Below, in pieces: positions 55,298 through 64,000 of a stretch of 64,000 nt of DNA. Below the pieces are notes generated by a model. It searched no databases and was not told the origin of the DNA. It saw only the letters and a program-made list of their open reading frames with translations. Source of the stretch: Paraburkholderia eburnea (GTDB taxonomy: Bacteria > Pseudomonadota > Gammaproteobacteria > Burkholderiales > Burkholderiaceae); assembly GCF_002917095.1 (NCBI RefSeq), contig NZ_PQGA01000004.1, forward strand, positions 62,001 to 126,000, in the 5' to 3' direction. Both the position numbers and the translations under genes were made by a program. Position 1 is the stretch's first letter. Each line of letters begins with the position of its first letter.

Positions 55298-56251
55298 TCA
55301 GGAAACAGGCTTTCTTGCAGAAAGAAATGCCATGCGATTAACCGCGCGCATGTCTCTTAAGCCCATCTGCGATCGCATGACCTGTTCGAACATCCGCTGT
55401 TCCTGCGCGTCGAACTCCTCGGCCATCAACTGTCTCAATGTCGGCGACCACGGGAGCGGCGTGCTGTCGAGCGGCGTATCCCGCGACCCGCAAAGCGACA
55501 GGCCGACATCGATATGAAACTCCATGTGGATATCGACAAAACCGCATTGCATCGCAATGTTGACGAGATCACGCTCGCTGAAACTGGTCGTCGGCGTGCA
55601 CGCAGCTTCCGCCTCGGTACCAGGAAACGGTGTGCGTTTCCAGCGATGCAGCAGGCGAAAGAATAGATTCCCTGGTGCGTCGGCGTTCGCTTCGACCAGC
55701 GAGCGCAAGGCAGACACCTCGAACGCTTCGTCCCTGCGTATGGGTTCCACCAGTGAAATTCTTCCACCGGGTTTCAGTACCCTGTAAAACTCACGGAATA
55801 CCGCCGGTTTATCGGGCAAATGGCCAATCATGGCCCGCGCCGTTATTGCGTCCACTGAAGCGCCTGCAATGGCGTGCATTGACTGCGCGGAGCTTTGCAC
55901 AAAGGTGCACTGACGCGCCACACCCCGTTCGCGCGCGCGTTCCTCGGCACGAGACAGCAGCTTCGGCGAAATGTCGGTGATGAATACCTTGAGCGACACG
56001 CCTACTTGCTCAATTGCTCGCAGGGCCACCGCGCCATCGCCGCTGCCGACGTCGAGCAAGGTCATACCATCACGCAACTGCGCGCGCTCCAGAAGCAGGT
56101 CTATGTCGGGTTCTATCGACGCAGGCAACGCGCGTTCTACGTTCAGATCGTTTGAAAAACGCTTGCCTGTCAGCCAATCGGCCCGCAGATCCGCATCAGC
56201 CACGGTATCACCACTCATTTTGTGTTTCGCCTTCGTGAGCGAATCGCTCAC
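55298..56251 (-). CDS. Class I SAM-dependent methyltransferase
   Basis: 317 residues. Motif I LLDVGSGDGAVALRAIEQVG, LKVFITDISPKLLSRAEERA, DAITARAMIGHLPDK and FYRVLKPGGRISLVEPIRRD are the SAM-binding core; the last 120 residues (FRLLHRWKRTPFPGTEAEAA onward) are helical. Similar to ubiE-like or small-molecule methyltransferases. Substrate unknown; no operon partners. Confidence 0.85.
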   Translation of the reverse strand: MSDSLTKAKHKMSGDTVADADLRADWLTGKRFSNDLNVERALPASIEPDIDLLLERAQLRDGMTLLDVGSGDGAVALRAIEQVGVSLKVFITDISPKLLSRAEERARERGVARQCTFVQSSAQSMHAIAGASVDAITARAMIGHLPDKPAVFREFYRVLKPGGRISLVEPIRRDEAFEVSALRSLVEANADAPGNLFFRLLHRWKRTPFPGTEAEAACTPTTSFSERDLVNIAMQCGFVDIHMEFHIDVGLSLCGSRDTPLDSTPLPWSPTLRQLMAEEFDAQEQRMFEQVMRSQMGLRDMRAVNRMAFLSARKPVS

Positions 56252-56655
56252 ATCCGTCCAAGCGCCGCTTTGCGCGGCGCACCTCGTAGCACTTTAAGGA
56301 CAACCGCCTTATGCGTACCTTAAGCGTAGCTTTCGAAAAATTTCACATTCGGGCCAAACGCCCTGTGTCGTATCCGGCCTTTTTGACGCCCTTCATACAT
56401 ACATCGATCAAGCCGATGTCTTTGCAAGAGACGAACTGCTTCCGTCAATCGGCTTGCGATTTCCTGAGGCTGCGGATTCTGGACATTGGCATTGTCGAAA
56501 TCAACGCCGATCCAGATCACCGAAAACAAAATGGAAGCGCTTAGAAAGGTACATCCGGTGATCAGACCGCCATTCGCCACTCATTTCCCTGTCTCGCCGA
56601 TCCGTTCGGTTTGATAGCCTGACAGTACTCAAAACGAACTGATCCCTTCCCATCA
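56252..56655. other. Interval of about 400 bp with no supported gene
   Basis: A minus-strand frame of 86 codons (56,320-56,580) begins with a hydrophobic stretch (TGCTFLSASILFSVIWIGVD) but has no ribosome site and a non-protein-like C-terminus. The plus strand has a similar short frame. The divergent promoters of the methyltransferase and the TPR/ATP-grasp gene probably lie here. Confidence 0.4.
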
Positions 56656-58065
56656 GTGGCTAGAAAGACAAACACCCCTTCACCCGATCCCGTGACGTCC
56701 GACACCCTCGAACAAGTAGCACAGGCACTCGATGCCGCTCCCCTCGACGCGGCCCTGCACGCGCGGATGCTAGCCGCCATGCGCGCAGCCAACGACGAGG
56801 CAGGATCGGCCGCACACCAACTGGCACTCGCTGCCCTCGCGGCGCTCGGCACCGCGCCTGGCGGCCAGTCCGCACTCGCGCTCTATAACATTGCGACGGT
56901 CTATGCAATGAAAGGGCGACGCAAGGAGGCCATTCATTGGTACCGGCATACGCTCAAGGTTGAGCCGGGACTCGCCATCGCCCATCAGAATCTTGCTGTT
57001 GCACTCGAACGCGAGGAACTGCGGGAAGAGGCGGCCTTCCACCGTGAACGCGCCTATCAACTGCAGCGCGTTTTCACCGAGGCGGCGCTTGGCGACGAAC
57101 AGCACCGTATCCTGATACTCGGCGCCGGCAAGGGCACGGGCAACGTCCCGCTCGAAACCTTGCTGTCCCCGCAAAAGTACACGCGCGTGCGTTACGCCAT
57201 CGACTACGCCAGCGAAGCCGAAGACGCACAACTGCCGCCTTATGATCTGGTGTTCAATGGCATCGGCGACGCCGATATCGCCACACCGCTTGCCACGCGT
57301 CTCGCGCAGTTTGTGGATCGATGCGACCGACCGATCCTCAATCCACCTCATGCGATCACAAATACACACAGGCACTCGACGGCTGCGCTTCTGGAAAGCG
57401 TTCAGGATGTCATCGTGCCATGTTGCATACGCATCGATTCATGCCCGGCGAACATCGACGAGCTGGCAAGCCGGATCGACCTATCGGGCCTTTCGTTTCC
57501 GCTCTTGATGCGCCCGCTTGCGACGCACGGTGGCGAACGGCTAGAAAAACATACGTCACTTGCGACGTTGTTTCCTGCGCTAGCTGAACTTGGTGCGCCC
57601 TGCTACCTCACGGCCTGGCAAGATTTTCGCAGCGAGGATGGTTACTACCGCAAATATCGTGTCATCTATGTTGAAGGCAAACCGTTCCCCTATCACCTCG
57701 CTATTTCCAGCCACTGGCTGGTTCACTATTTTTCGGCGAATATGGCTGACGAATCGTGGAAGCTACATGAAGAGCTGGGCTTTCTAGCCGATCCAGCTGC
57801 GGCGCTCGGCGAGCGGGCTTTCAATGCCATCGCCGAAATCGGACGGCGCCTTTCGCTCGATTACGGCGGCATTGATTTCACACTTACGGCAGATGGGCAG
57901 GTACTTGTGTTTGAAACAAACGCGACCATGCTGACACATCGCGAGTCACAGGTCGGTCCCCTTGCACACAAGAATCCGTATATCGACCGGATTATCGAGG
58001 CCTTCGAACACATGCTCGACACTCGTGCAATGACACCGGACGACAATCGCGGTGAACACGATTGA
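56656..58065 (+). CDS. TPR plus ATP-grasp protein
   Basis: 469 residues from GTG 56656. Residues 70-135 are TPR-like (ALYNIATVYAMKGRRKEAIH, WYRHTLKVEPGLAIAHQNLA). Residues 150-455 are an ATP-grasp ligase fold: GAGKGTGNVPLETLLSP, PILNPPHAITNTHRH, LLMRPLATHGGERLEKHTSL, YYRKYRVIYVEGKPFPYHLA and GGIDFTLTADGQVLVFETNA (metal-binding E-x-N). ATP-grasp enzymes join carboxylates to amines or thiols; here it probably modifies a peptide or protein, with the TPR part binding the partner. No substrate gene is adjacent. Confidence 0.8.
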   Translation: MARKTNTPSPDPVTSDTLEQVAQALDAAPLDAALHARMLAAMRAANDEAGSAAHQLALAALAALGTAPGGQSALALYNIATVYAMKGRRKEAIHWYRHTLKVEPGLAIAHQNLAVALEREELREEAAFHRERAYQLQRVFTEAALGDEQHRILILGAGKGTGNVPLETLLSPQKYTRVRYAIDYASEAEDAQLPPYDLVFNGIGDADIATPLATRLAQFVDRCDRPILNPPHAITNTHRHSTAALLESVQDVIVPCCIRIDSCPANIDELASRIDLSGLSFPLLMRPLATHGGERLEKHTSLATLFPALAELGAPCYLTAWQDFRSEDGYYRKYRVIYVEGKPFPYHLAISSHWLVHYFSANMADESWKLHEELGFLADPAAALGERAFNAIAEIGRRLSLDYGGIDFTLTADGQVLVFETNATMLTHRESQVGPLAHKNPYIDRIIEAFEHMLDTRAMTPDDNRGEHD

Positions 58066-58097
58066 CCGCTACGCCGACCGGCTCCTGCACCACCGCA

Positions 58098-59144
58098 TTA
58101 CCGCTGCGGGACGCCCGCGCGCCACTCGCTCCAGTGCGTCACGATGTCCTGCACAAGCGGATTGCCGGTGAGGAACAGGTTGTCGATCGCAATCGTAAAG
58201 CCGCCCTGCGACGAATAGCCAAGCAGATTGTCGGCGCTCGATTGGCCCGCATACGGACGGTCGAAATCCGAGCCGGCGCGTAGCACCGCAACGCGGTTGA
58301 GGTCGACGCGCTGCGCAGCCGCCGCGCGTTTCAGCGCCTCGTAAGTGGCGTTGTCTTCCTGCTGCGTCGTGCAATAGATTCCCTTGCCGTCGGTCAGTAT
58401 CTTCGTCCATTGCCGCGCGCGTTCGCCGATGTCCGTGCCTGACCACCAGGTGTCGCCCGCAAGGGTATCGCACTGGATCACGCTCGGCGGACGATTTGCC
58501 GGCGCATAGCTGTATTTGGCGCGAGCCGCCTGCGCCTGCGGACTGTCGCTCAATGTCACGCCGCGCGACAGCGCGAACGCCGCATTCGAAAGCGCTGGAT
58601 TGAGCTGGAACACTTCGGTGCGATAGTCGAGCGGCGGCTTTTGCGTCGGGTCGGTCGCGTTCACGCCAAGATAGCCGGTATTCCATCCCTGCGGAATTTC
58701 ACGTCCGTCGATTTCCCACTGGACGCCGAAATCGACGAGCCAGTTCGCCCACGCGGCGGAACCCACAGTCCCTTGGAGCGGATCGATCCCGGCGATGCCC
58801 GCCACCATGAAATACGTACGGCGCAGGTCGAAGCGCGGCGAGAACGTCAACGCCATCATCGATGCCGCGGCATTCGCGTGCCCCATGCCGGTCGTCATCA
58901 CGCAGATATCCTGCCGGTTGCAATGCACGGCCGGGTAGTCGGGAGACAGACCCGCAACAGGAATGTTCTGCCATGGGCCAAGATGATCGAGCCACACCTG
59001 GCCTTCAGGACCGAACATCGAAATAATCATCACCTTGACCGGACGGCCATGCGATGCGCCGCCCTCCTGCACAAAGCTGTCGCCAGCATGTGCGCTGACC
59101 ACAAGCAACGATGAAATCACAGCAACAAAAACACGATTTAGCAT
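58098..59144 (-). CDS. NUP-family purine nucleoside permease-like protein
   Basis: 348 residues. Signal peptide (RVFVAVISSLLVVSAHAGDS) then VKVMIISMFGPEGQVWLDHL, DICVMTTGMGHANAAASMMA, YFMVAGIAGIDPLQGTVGSA, WEIDGREIPQGWNTGYLGVN and GIYCTTQQEDNATYEALKRA match the nucleoside permease family (NUP). It has no transmembrane helices beyond the signal, so periplasmic binding or phosphorylase-like action is possible. About 200 bp from the amine dehydrogenase operon end, on the same strand. Confidence 0.85.
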   Translation of the reverse strand: MLNRVFVAVISSLLVVSAHAGDSFVQEGGASHGRPVKVMIISMFGPEGQVWLDHLGPWQNIPVAGLSPDYPAVHCNRQDICVMTTGMGHANAAASMMALTFSPRFDLRRTYFMVAGIAGIDPLQGTVGSAAWANWLVDFGVQWEIDGREIPQGWNTGYLGVNATDPTQKPPLDYRTEVFQLNPALSNAAFALSRGVTLSDSPQAQAARAKYSYAPANRPPSVIQCDTLAGDTWWSGTDIGERARQWTKILTDGKGIYCTTQQEDNATYEALKRAAAAQRVDLNRVAVLRAGSDFDRPYAGQSSADNLLGYSSQGGFTIAIDNLFLTGNPLVQDIVTHWSEWRAGVPQR

Positions 59145-59287
59145 ACGGGACCCTGCCTCTCAGGTAAGAACTGCCGTTGCGAAATGGGAATCGCGTGCCG
59201 TGTTCTCGACTGAAGTCGTGTTATTTATCGGCGTGCAGCGTGGGACCTGGGCTTGAGCCGTTCAGGCGAGGCTTAGTATAAGCGGAG

Positions 59288-59328
59288 AAAAAAATCGATC
59301 GCGCGGGCACGCCCATCCGTGCCCGCGC
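59288..59328 (-). terminator. Strong terminator of the amine dehydrogenase operon
   Basis: On the minus strand an 11-bp perfect GC stem (GCGCGGGCACG/CGTGCCCGCGC) with a 6-base loop is followed by a few bases and seven T. It lies 13 bp after the beta-subunit stop. Confidence 0.9.
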
Positions 59329-59341
59329 GCGTTCGTGGCGC

Positions 59342-60511
59342 CTAGCGCGTGAAGATCTGCGCCGTGGTGATCGCCATGTCGCCGCCGGGCAGCGGGATGT
59401 CCTTGAGCTTCTTGAGCGTATCGGCGTCGTAGACCGCCACGGTATTGAAGGTGCCCGCGAGATAGATCTTGTCACCTTCCTTGTTGAGCGACAGGCAGTA
59501 GTACGAATGATCGAGCGCCGCGCTCGCGACCATCTTCTCGTTCTTGATATCGTATTTCGCGAGCCGGTTCAGCACGCCATACATCACGTTCGGGTCCTTC
59601 GGCGAACGCCCGCCCGTGAAATAAACCTCCGTGAACGGCGCAAAATCCGTGAGCGCGGCCTTGCCGCTTTTCAGGTCGATATCCACATAGCCGTACATGG
59701 TCTGCGCTTTCGCGGGATCTTTCTTCTCGTCGGGAAAGCGGTCGGCTGTGTAGAGCAGATTGAACGCGTGCTGCGGGCGCTGCTGCGGCCATACGTACAG
59801 CACATCCGGGCGGCCATAGAGCGGGCGCGTCCAGTTGCGCAACGGCACGGCCACATCGTATTTTCCGGTTTGCGCGTTCATGCGGTAAATATCCGGCCCG
59901 ACGATGAATAGCGAGCCATCGTCCGCCGCCTGAATCATGGTGGTCTGGCGCGGCGCGGGGAAGCTGCGGATGGGCTTCGCGTCCATGCCGCCGTCGGTGG
60001 ACCACACCTGCAGGCGCGGCGCTTGCACCTCATAGCTATCGCGATTCATCTTCGTCGGATTGACGACGCTATAGATTTCCTTGCCGTCCGGACTCAGCGC
60101 GATCGAAAACATGGCTCGCGCGCGCTCGTCCCATTGCTGCGCGAGCGCCGCATGAAACACGGCCTTGCAGCTATCGAGATCGACGCCATAAAGATCGCCA
60201 TAGTGATTGTTCAGCACATAGGCGCGCTTGCGGTCCGGGCTGATCTGCATCGTGCCGGGGCCGAACGCATCGGGCAGCGCGCAGGTCTTGACCACGCTGT
60301 CCGTAGCCGTATCGATCACGCTCAGGTTGTTGGGGTAGTTCGTCACCGCGAGGTATTCGTGCCCGCCTGCGAGCGGCGCGGCGGTGTTCGCGGCAAGCTT
60401 CGCGCCCACTTCAGCCGCCGGCTCCGTCTGCGCCAGCGCGGGCAGTGCAACGATGCATGTCGCCAATGCGGCGGCCAGCGCGGCGCACGCGGTCTGCTTC
60501 CTCAATGCCAT
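59342..60511 (-). CDS. Quinohemoprotein amine dehydrogenase, beta subunit
   Basis: 389 residues from MALRKQTACAAL; signal peptide (ALAAALATCIVALPALAQ). The rest is a seven-bladed beta-propeller: EYLAVTNYPNNLSVIDTATD, MQISPDRKRAYVLNNHYGDL, IALSPDGKEIYSVVNPTKMN, YYCLSLNKEGDKIYLAGTFN. It is the periplasmic beta chain of QHNDH that, with alpha and gamma, oxidises primary amines. Last gene of its operon. Confidence 0.9.
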   Translation of the reverse strand: MALRKQTACAALAAALATCIVALPALAQTEPAAEVGAKLAANTAAPLAGGHEYLAVTNYPNNLSVIDTATDSVVKTCALPDAFGPGTMQISPDRKRAYVLNNHYGDLYGVDLDSCKAVFHAALAQQWDERARAMFSIALSPDGKEIYSVVNPTKMNRDSYEVQAPRLQVWSTDGGMDAKPIRSFPAPRQTTMIQAADDGSLFIVGPDIYRMNAQTGKYDVAVPLRNWTRPLYGRPDVLYVWPQQRPQHAFNLLYTADRFPDEKKDPAKAQTMYGYVDIDLKSGKAALTDFAPFTEVYFTGGRSPKDPNVMYGVLNRLAKYDIKNEKMVASAALDHSYYCLSLNKEGDKIYLAGTFNTVAVYDADTLKKLKDIPLPGGDMAITTAQIFTR

Positions 60512-60537
60512 GGTGTGTCCTCTCAGATTCGCGTGGC

Positions 60538-60861
60538 TCAGTTGTCTTTGGGAAATACGCTGCCGAGATTGCGCCAGTCCTTGCCCGAATCGGCGGCCGT
60601 CTTGTTCCAGTCCTGGAAGGTGGTCATCATGTCGGGCACCTGGGCGGGCCACCAGCACGGATCGGAGCAGCCGTAGAGGTCTGCTTCCATTGGCTGGCAC
60701 AGCGAGGCCACGCCGCCGAACACGTCCACTTCCCAGCCAGGGTCGGTCGTGGCGGTGCAGCCCGCCACCGAGGTCATCGCGACCACCTCTTCGAGGCGGT
60801 CTTCGGCCGCCGCCTGCTCCAGTTGCTTCGCCTTGTTGTTGAGCGGCTTGAGATGTTTCAT
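60538..60861 (-). CDS. qhpC: Quinohemoprotein amine dehydrogenase, gamma subunit (CTQ precursor)
   Basis: 107 residues. The first 28 are a charged helical leader ([20 protein letters not shown]), not a Sec signal. Cys35, 55, 65 and 69 pair with Glu44, Asp61, Trp71 and Asp77: spacings of 9, 6, 6 and 8 residues equal those of the Paracoccus QHNDH gamma chain (Cys7-Glu16, Cys27-Asp33, Cys37-Trp43 cysteine tryptophylquinone, Cys41-Asp49) if mature residue 1 is residue 29. The cross-links are made by the radical SAM enzyme encoded next door. Starts 2 bp before the end of that gene's stop. Confidence 0.95.
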   Translation of the reverse strand: MKHLKPLNNKAKQLEQAAAEDRLEEVVAMTSVAGCTATTDPGWEVDVFGGVASLCQPMEADLYGCSDPCWWPAQVPDMMTTFQDWNKTAADSGKDWRNLGSVFPKDN

Positions 60862-60862
60862 G

Positions 60863-62302
60863 TCAGTGTGCCTTGCGCGGGGTGATGTGTTGCTCGATGA
60901 ACGCGGGATTGCCGGCCATGATGCGGCTATAGATTTCGATGCCGAAATCCACCCAGTCGCGCATCAACTCGCAATAGTGGTAGGTGGGATGTTGCGGATC
61001 GCCGTAGCGCGCGTAACTCTCGTGATAGCAGCCGCCCGAGCAGAGATTGCGGATGCGGCAAGTCTCGCAGCCGGTGCCTTCGCGTTCGAGCCGTTGCGAA
61101 AGAAAGCCCGTCAGTTGCTCCGTATCCACGCCCGTATGCACGTTGCCGAAAGTCGGCAGCGTCGAGCCCGTGAAGCGATGACACAGGTTCAGCTCGCCCT
61201 GGTGATCGACGGCAAGCATCTTGAGGCCCGCGCCGCAGGGCAGCGATTTCTTATGGCCTTCGTGGATATCGGTAATCAGTTGATGCAGATTCGAAAAGCC
61301 GATATTGCGATTCTCCAGCGCCGCCGCCAGATAGCGCCGCCCAAGCGCCTTCATGTTGTCGAACACGCGCTTCAATTCTTCGGGCTGCAGATTAAACGTA
61401 TCGAGCGCGCCGGAGGTGACCGGCGCGAAGCCCACTTCCGCGAAACCGAGTTCATTGAAGAGGTGATCCCAGATGCCCGCGATATCGGTCACGCCGCTCG
61501 TGAGCGTGACGCGCGCACCCACCGGGCGGCTTCGATAGCGCCGCAACAGCATTTCCACCTTGCGCCGTACAACGTCGTAAGTGCCCGTCCCGCCCACGGT
61601 GCGCCGGTTCAGATCGTGCACGGAACGCGGACCGTCCATGCTCACGGACAAACCAAAACGATGTGCGTCGAGCCAGTCGACGATCTCCTCGGTCAAGAGC
61701 GTGGCATTGGTCGTCATGACGAAATCGACACCCTTGCCCAGCGCGTCAAAACGCAGTTCGCAATACTCGACCATGTTCTCGATGAGCTTGCGGTTGCTCA
61801 GCGGCTCGCCGCCGAAGAACACCACGGTATAGCGCGGCTCGTCGGGCGACTGTTCGATGAGCATTTCCACCGATGCCTTCGCCGTTTCCAGATCCATGCG
61901 CCGCCCGGCCGATGGCGTATCGAGGTCTTCCTTGTAGCAATACGTGCAGCTCAGATTGCAGCCGGTATTCACGTTCAGCACTACCGTATTGAGCGCCACG
62001 CGCTCCACCCGCTTGATGCCGATCTCGGGCGTCAACGGCGAACCATCGCTCACCACTTCCAGCGCCATCAGTTCTTCGAGTGTTTCGTTCAACTCACTGC
62101 GCCCGCCTTGCGCGGACGTATGCGCGAGGCGGGCGAACAGTTCGTCCGCCGTGCAACTGCTTGCGCGCAGTGCGTCGATGATCGCGGCCGTCATGCGATC
62201 GGCGGCGAACAAGGAACTGCTCGGTACATGGAACATCAGGCGGGCATCGTCCACCTGCACTTCGTGGACGTTGCGTTCCACCACGTTCAGCATGGCGTTC
62301 AT
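60863..62302 (-). CDS. qhpD: Radical SAM/SPASM maturase of the amine dehydrogenase gamma subunit
   Basis: 479 residues. N-terminal RiPP-recognition-like part ([20 protein letters not shown]), radical SAM motif [16 protein letters not shown] (CxxxCxxC), and SPASM cluster Cys [51 protein letters not shown]. This matches QhpD, which forms the thioether cross-links in QhpC before export. Directly upstream of the gamma gene and downstream of alpha. Confidence 0.93.
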   Translation of the reverse strand: MNAMLNVVERNVHEVQVDDARLMFHVPSSSLFAADRMTAAIIDALRASSCTADELFARLAHTSAQGGRSELNETLEELMALEVVSDGSPLTPEIGIKRVERVALNTVVLNVNTGCNLSCTYCYKEDLDTPSAGRRMDLETAKASVEMLIEQSPDEPRYTVVFFGGEPLSNRKLIENMVEYCELRFDALGKGVDFVMTTNATLLTEEIVDWLDAHRFGLSVSMDGPRSVHDLNRRTVGGTGTYDVVRRKVEMLLRRYRSRPVGARVTLTSGVTDIAGIWDHLFNELGFAEVGFAPVTSGALDTFNLQPEELKRVFDNMKALGRRYLAAALENRNIGFSNLHQLITDIHEGHKKSLPCGAGLKMLAVDHQGELNLCHRFTGSTLPTFGNVHTGVDTEQLTGFLSQRLEREGTGCETCRIRNLCSGGCYHESYARYGDPQHPTYHYCELMRDWVDFGIEIYSRIMAGNPAFIEQHITPRKAH

Positions 62303-62390
62303 CTCACTCTCCTTGCATTCGATTCGGTGCTATGCGATTGCGGCGCGCGCTTTTACGCAGCGCGACTTCACGACAGGCGCGATGAGCGCA

Positions 62391-64000
62391 TCACGGAATC
62401 GGTGGGTTGTTCCAGCGTTGCACGGCCACGATCAGATGCGCCTTGCCTGTAACGGTCTGCCCCGCATCGTCGACAGCAGCAATCACGTTGAGATTGCCGG
62501 TGTTGTTGGTCGACATGCGCCGCGCCGGATTTGGACCCGCATCGCCCGGCGTGAACACGCCCGTGACGGCCTGCATGGCGCCCGAGAACCTGACGTCGCG
62601 ATCGTCCTTCGCCTGCTCGTCGAACGGTTCGACCGACCATTTCGCCGGGACCACGCCGATGCGGAACGGCTTGCCCGCCGCGTCCACGCCCCAGGCTTCG
62701 GCATCGAAGCGGCCTTCGACCTTCGGCACGGAGCCGCCATTGCCGCCGATACGCGCCACGGCATACTCGGGCACCACCTTCACATCCTTGATCGCGCGAT
62801 AGACCGCGAATTGCCCGCCCTGCGTGTTACCGAGGCTCACGGCGCGCGCGCCAACCGCACTATCGCCACTCGCCGTCACACGCACACGGATCACCTGCGC
62901 CGAGCGTGCCAGCACGCCGCTCACCTGCACACCCGGCCCAAAATCGGGCGTGCCTTGCAGATTCGCGCCCACCACGGTGAGTTCGGTGCTTTCGCCTGCC
63001 TTGATAAACGCGGGCTGCACGGCGAGGATGCGCGGCGCGCCCTTCGATTCCAGCTTCGCCGCGTCGAAGTCGAGCCCGCGCTCGTCGTGCGCCTCGTCGA
63101 ACATACGGCCTTTCATCTCGCCGTTCATGGCGGCCAGCACCTGATGCATCTCCACGCCTTGCACCTTGATGCTCGCGCGCCATTCATAGCCGTCGTAAAG
63201 CATCGCAGTGCCGCTGCCGTCGAGCGCGCCGCCATCGGCGAAATGGCCTTTAAGCGTCACCTTGAACGTATCCTTCGTGCCGCCCGTCACCGTCATCACA
63301 CCCGCTGCATCGCCGCGGCCCGGCATATGACCGGCAAAACTCCAGGCGCCTGCGAGCGAAGTCGCCTTCGGACGCGTCTTCTGCCACTGCGCCCATTGCG
63401 TGCTCTCATAGGGATACTGCTGCGCGAGCATGGGCGCGATGTCCTTGAGCGCGACATTGAGCCAGTCGCGGTCGCGGCCCATCGCCGAATATTCGATCGA
63501 GGGCCATTGCCCAAGGTGGAAATTCACGAGCCGGTCCCATTCCGCCACTGGACGACGTTGCAGCAGCGGACGCGCCGCCGAGTGGCAACGCGCGCACATC
63601 TGCTTGAACTCGTCGGAGCCGAGCACTTCCTGGGTGTTGAGACGACGTTCGAGCGCATAGCGCGCATCGGCGGTTTCGGCGGGCGCCAGACCCTGGCGAT
63701 CGGCCAGATACTTGACGATGATCTGCCGGTCTTCGTCGCTGATCACGAGACCGTGCATGGTCTGCATGCGAGCGATCGTCATGAGCCAGCCCTCAGGCGT
63801 CTTGCGCTGATGGCTGATGCGGCTCCACGTATCCTTCGATTCCGCGCCATGGCACGCGGCGCAGGTCTGGCTGATAATGGTCGGCGCATCACGCGTTTGC
63901 GCTGCGGTCTGGGCATACGCGACGTGGGCCGCGAAAGCGAGCGGCACAAACACGCTTGCGAGGCGAGCGCCGCGAGCCTGCGATGAAAAGCGGCGCGAAT
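62391..64000 (-). CDS. Quinohemoprotein amine dehydrogenase, alpha subunit (start beyond window)
   Basis: At least 520 residues are visible. Two c-type heme motifs near the N-terminus: TCAACHGAESKDTW and CARCHSAARPLLQ, then Ig-like beta domains (LAVQPAFIKAGESTELTVVG, VRVTASGDSAVGARAVSLGN). The frame has a GTG at 63,953, but upstream of it the same frame still encodes a basic Arg-rich run leading into the hydrophobic signal (LAFAAHVAYAQ), so the real start is probably right of 64,000. First gene of the visible operon; carries electrons from CTQ to the outside acceptor. Confidence 0.92.
   Translation of the reverse strand, partial: SRRFSSQARGARLASVFVPLAFAAHVAYAQTAAQTRDAPTIISQTCAACHGAESKDTWSRISHQRKTPEGWLMTIARMQTMHGLVISDEDRQIIVKYLADRQGLAPAETADARYALERRLNTQEVLGSDEFKQMCARCHSAARPLLQRRPVAEWDRLVNFHLGQWPSIEYSAMGRDRDWLNVALKDIAPMLAQQYPYESTQWAQWQKTRPKATSLAGAWSFAGHMPGRGDAAGVMTVTGGTKDTFKVTLKGHFADGGALDGSGTAMLYDGYEWRASIKVQGVEMHQVLAAMNGEMKGRMFDEAHDERGLDFDAAKLESKGAPRILAVQPAFIKAGESTELTVVGANLQGTPDFGPGVQVSGVLARSAQVIRVRVTASGDSAVGARAVSLGNTQGGQFAVYRAIKDVKVVPEYAVARIGGNGGSVPKVEGRFDAEAWGVDAAGKPFRIGVVPAKWSVEPFDEQAKDDRDVRFSGAMQAVTGVFTPGDAGPNPARRMSTNNTGNLNVIAAVDDAGQTVTGKAHLIVAVQRWNNPPIP

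Noticed and set aside
60749..63986. Two very long plus-strand open frames (567 and 680 codons)
   Set aside because: They lie opposite the amine dehydrogenase genes, whose motifs are clear; Arg/His/Ala-rich composition is typical of antisense GC-rich frames.
1..64000. CRISPR arrays, rRNA or tRNA genes
   Set aside because: No regularly spaced repeats, rRNA stretches or cloverleaf sequences were noticed. A tRNA at the prophage att was considered near 24,420-24,470 but the hairpin there is a terminator.

Overview
The window is GC-rich DNA with the gene content of a Burkholderiaceae chromosome (Burkholderia/Paraburkholderia/Caballeronia type): AAHS-type MFS transporter, CYP116B self-sufficient P450, quinohemoprotein amine dehydrogenase, many LysR/AraC/IclR/TetR regulators. 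The family assignment is inferred from gene content, not from a marker gene.

Positions 1 to about 24,440 are the right part of a lambda-like prophage whose left part (lysis, structural genes, other att site) lies outside the window. Its layout is lambda's early region. A CI-like repressor (8723, +) faces a YdaS/Cro-like gene (8640, -) across an operator region. The leftward operon runs Cro-like, small genes, CII-like, winged-helix protein, PD-(D/E)XK protein, replication protein with iteron-like repeats, Ref/HNH nuclease, and a probable Q-position regulator cut by the window edge. A second promoter/operator at about 9594-9636 (TTGACT-N17-TAATAT overlapped by the same operator sequence) drives a rightward operon of small phage genes, a ParB-like protein, two secreted proteins, a complete diversity-generating retroelement (DGR), a J-domain protein, an ASCH protein, excisionase and tyrosine integrase.

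The DGR (16,718-19,684) is the main finding. It has three tandem small target genes, each ending in a variable repeat (VR), then an Avd-like gene, the template repeat (TR) and a YVDD reverse transcriptase. By hand alignment, nearly all VR/TR differences fall at template adenines. The middle VR carries a one-base deletion that shifts its frame. The TR lies in frame inside the RT reading frame. The targets are 120-153 aa, lack signal peptides and sit in the early (integrase-side) operon rather than among tail genes, so their role is open.

From 24,450 on the DNA is host chromosome. 24.5-28.4 kb is a scarred stretch: a LysE exporter, IS256 and IS30 transposase fragments, a LysR/metallo-beta-lactamase-fold pair with a palindromic operator between them, and a broken TPP enzyme. 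28.6-32.4 kb is a bufferin-type (DUF2282 precursor, DUF692/MNIO, DUF2063, DoxX) RiPP operon with an extra unrecognised gene inside. 32.4-38.5 kb has two paralogous AraC regulators flanking a lipoamide-dehydrogenase-like protein that lacks catalytic residues, an ABM-domain protein and a CPA1 antiporter. 38.6-44.1 kb holds a TetR/hydrolase pair, a GNAT and an unusual sigma54 activator with a long repeat-like C-terminus. 44.2-48.9 kb is an aromatic-type transporter, CYP116B P450 and IclR regulator. 48.9-51.4 kb is a COG0523 GTPase and a His-tailed EamA transporter diverging from a Zur-box-like site. 51.5-59.1 kb holds single genes (SRPBCC, sugar-binding-like protein, SerC, methyltransferase, TPR/ATP-grasp, nucleoside permease). 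59.3-64.0 kb is the quinohemoprotein amine dehydrogenase operon (alpha, radical SAM QhpD, gamma, beta), closed by a strong terminator; alpha runs off the right edge.
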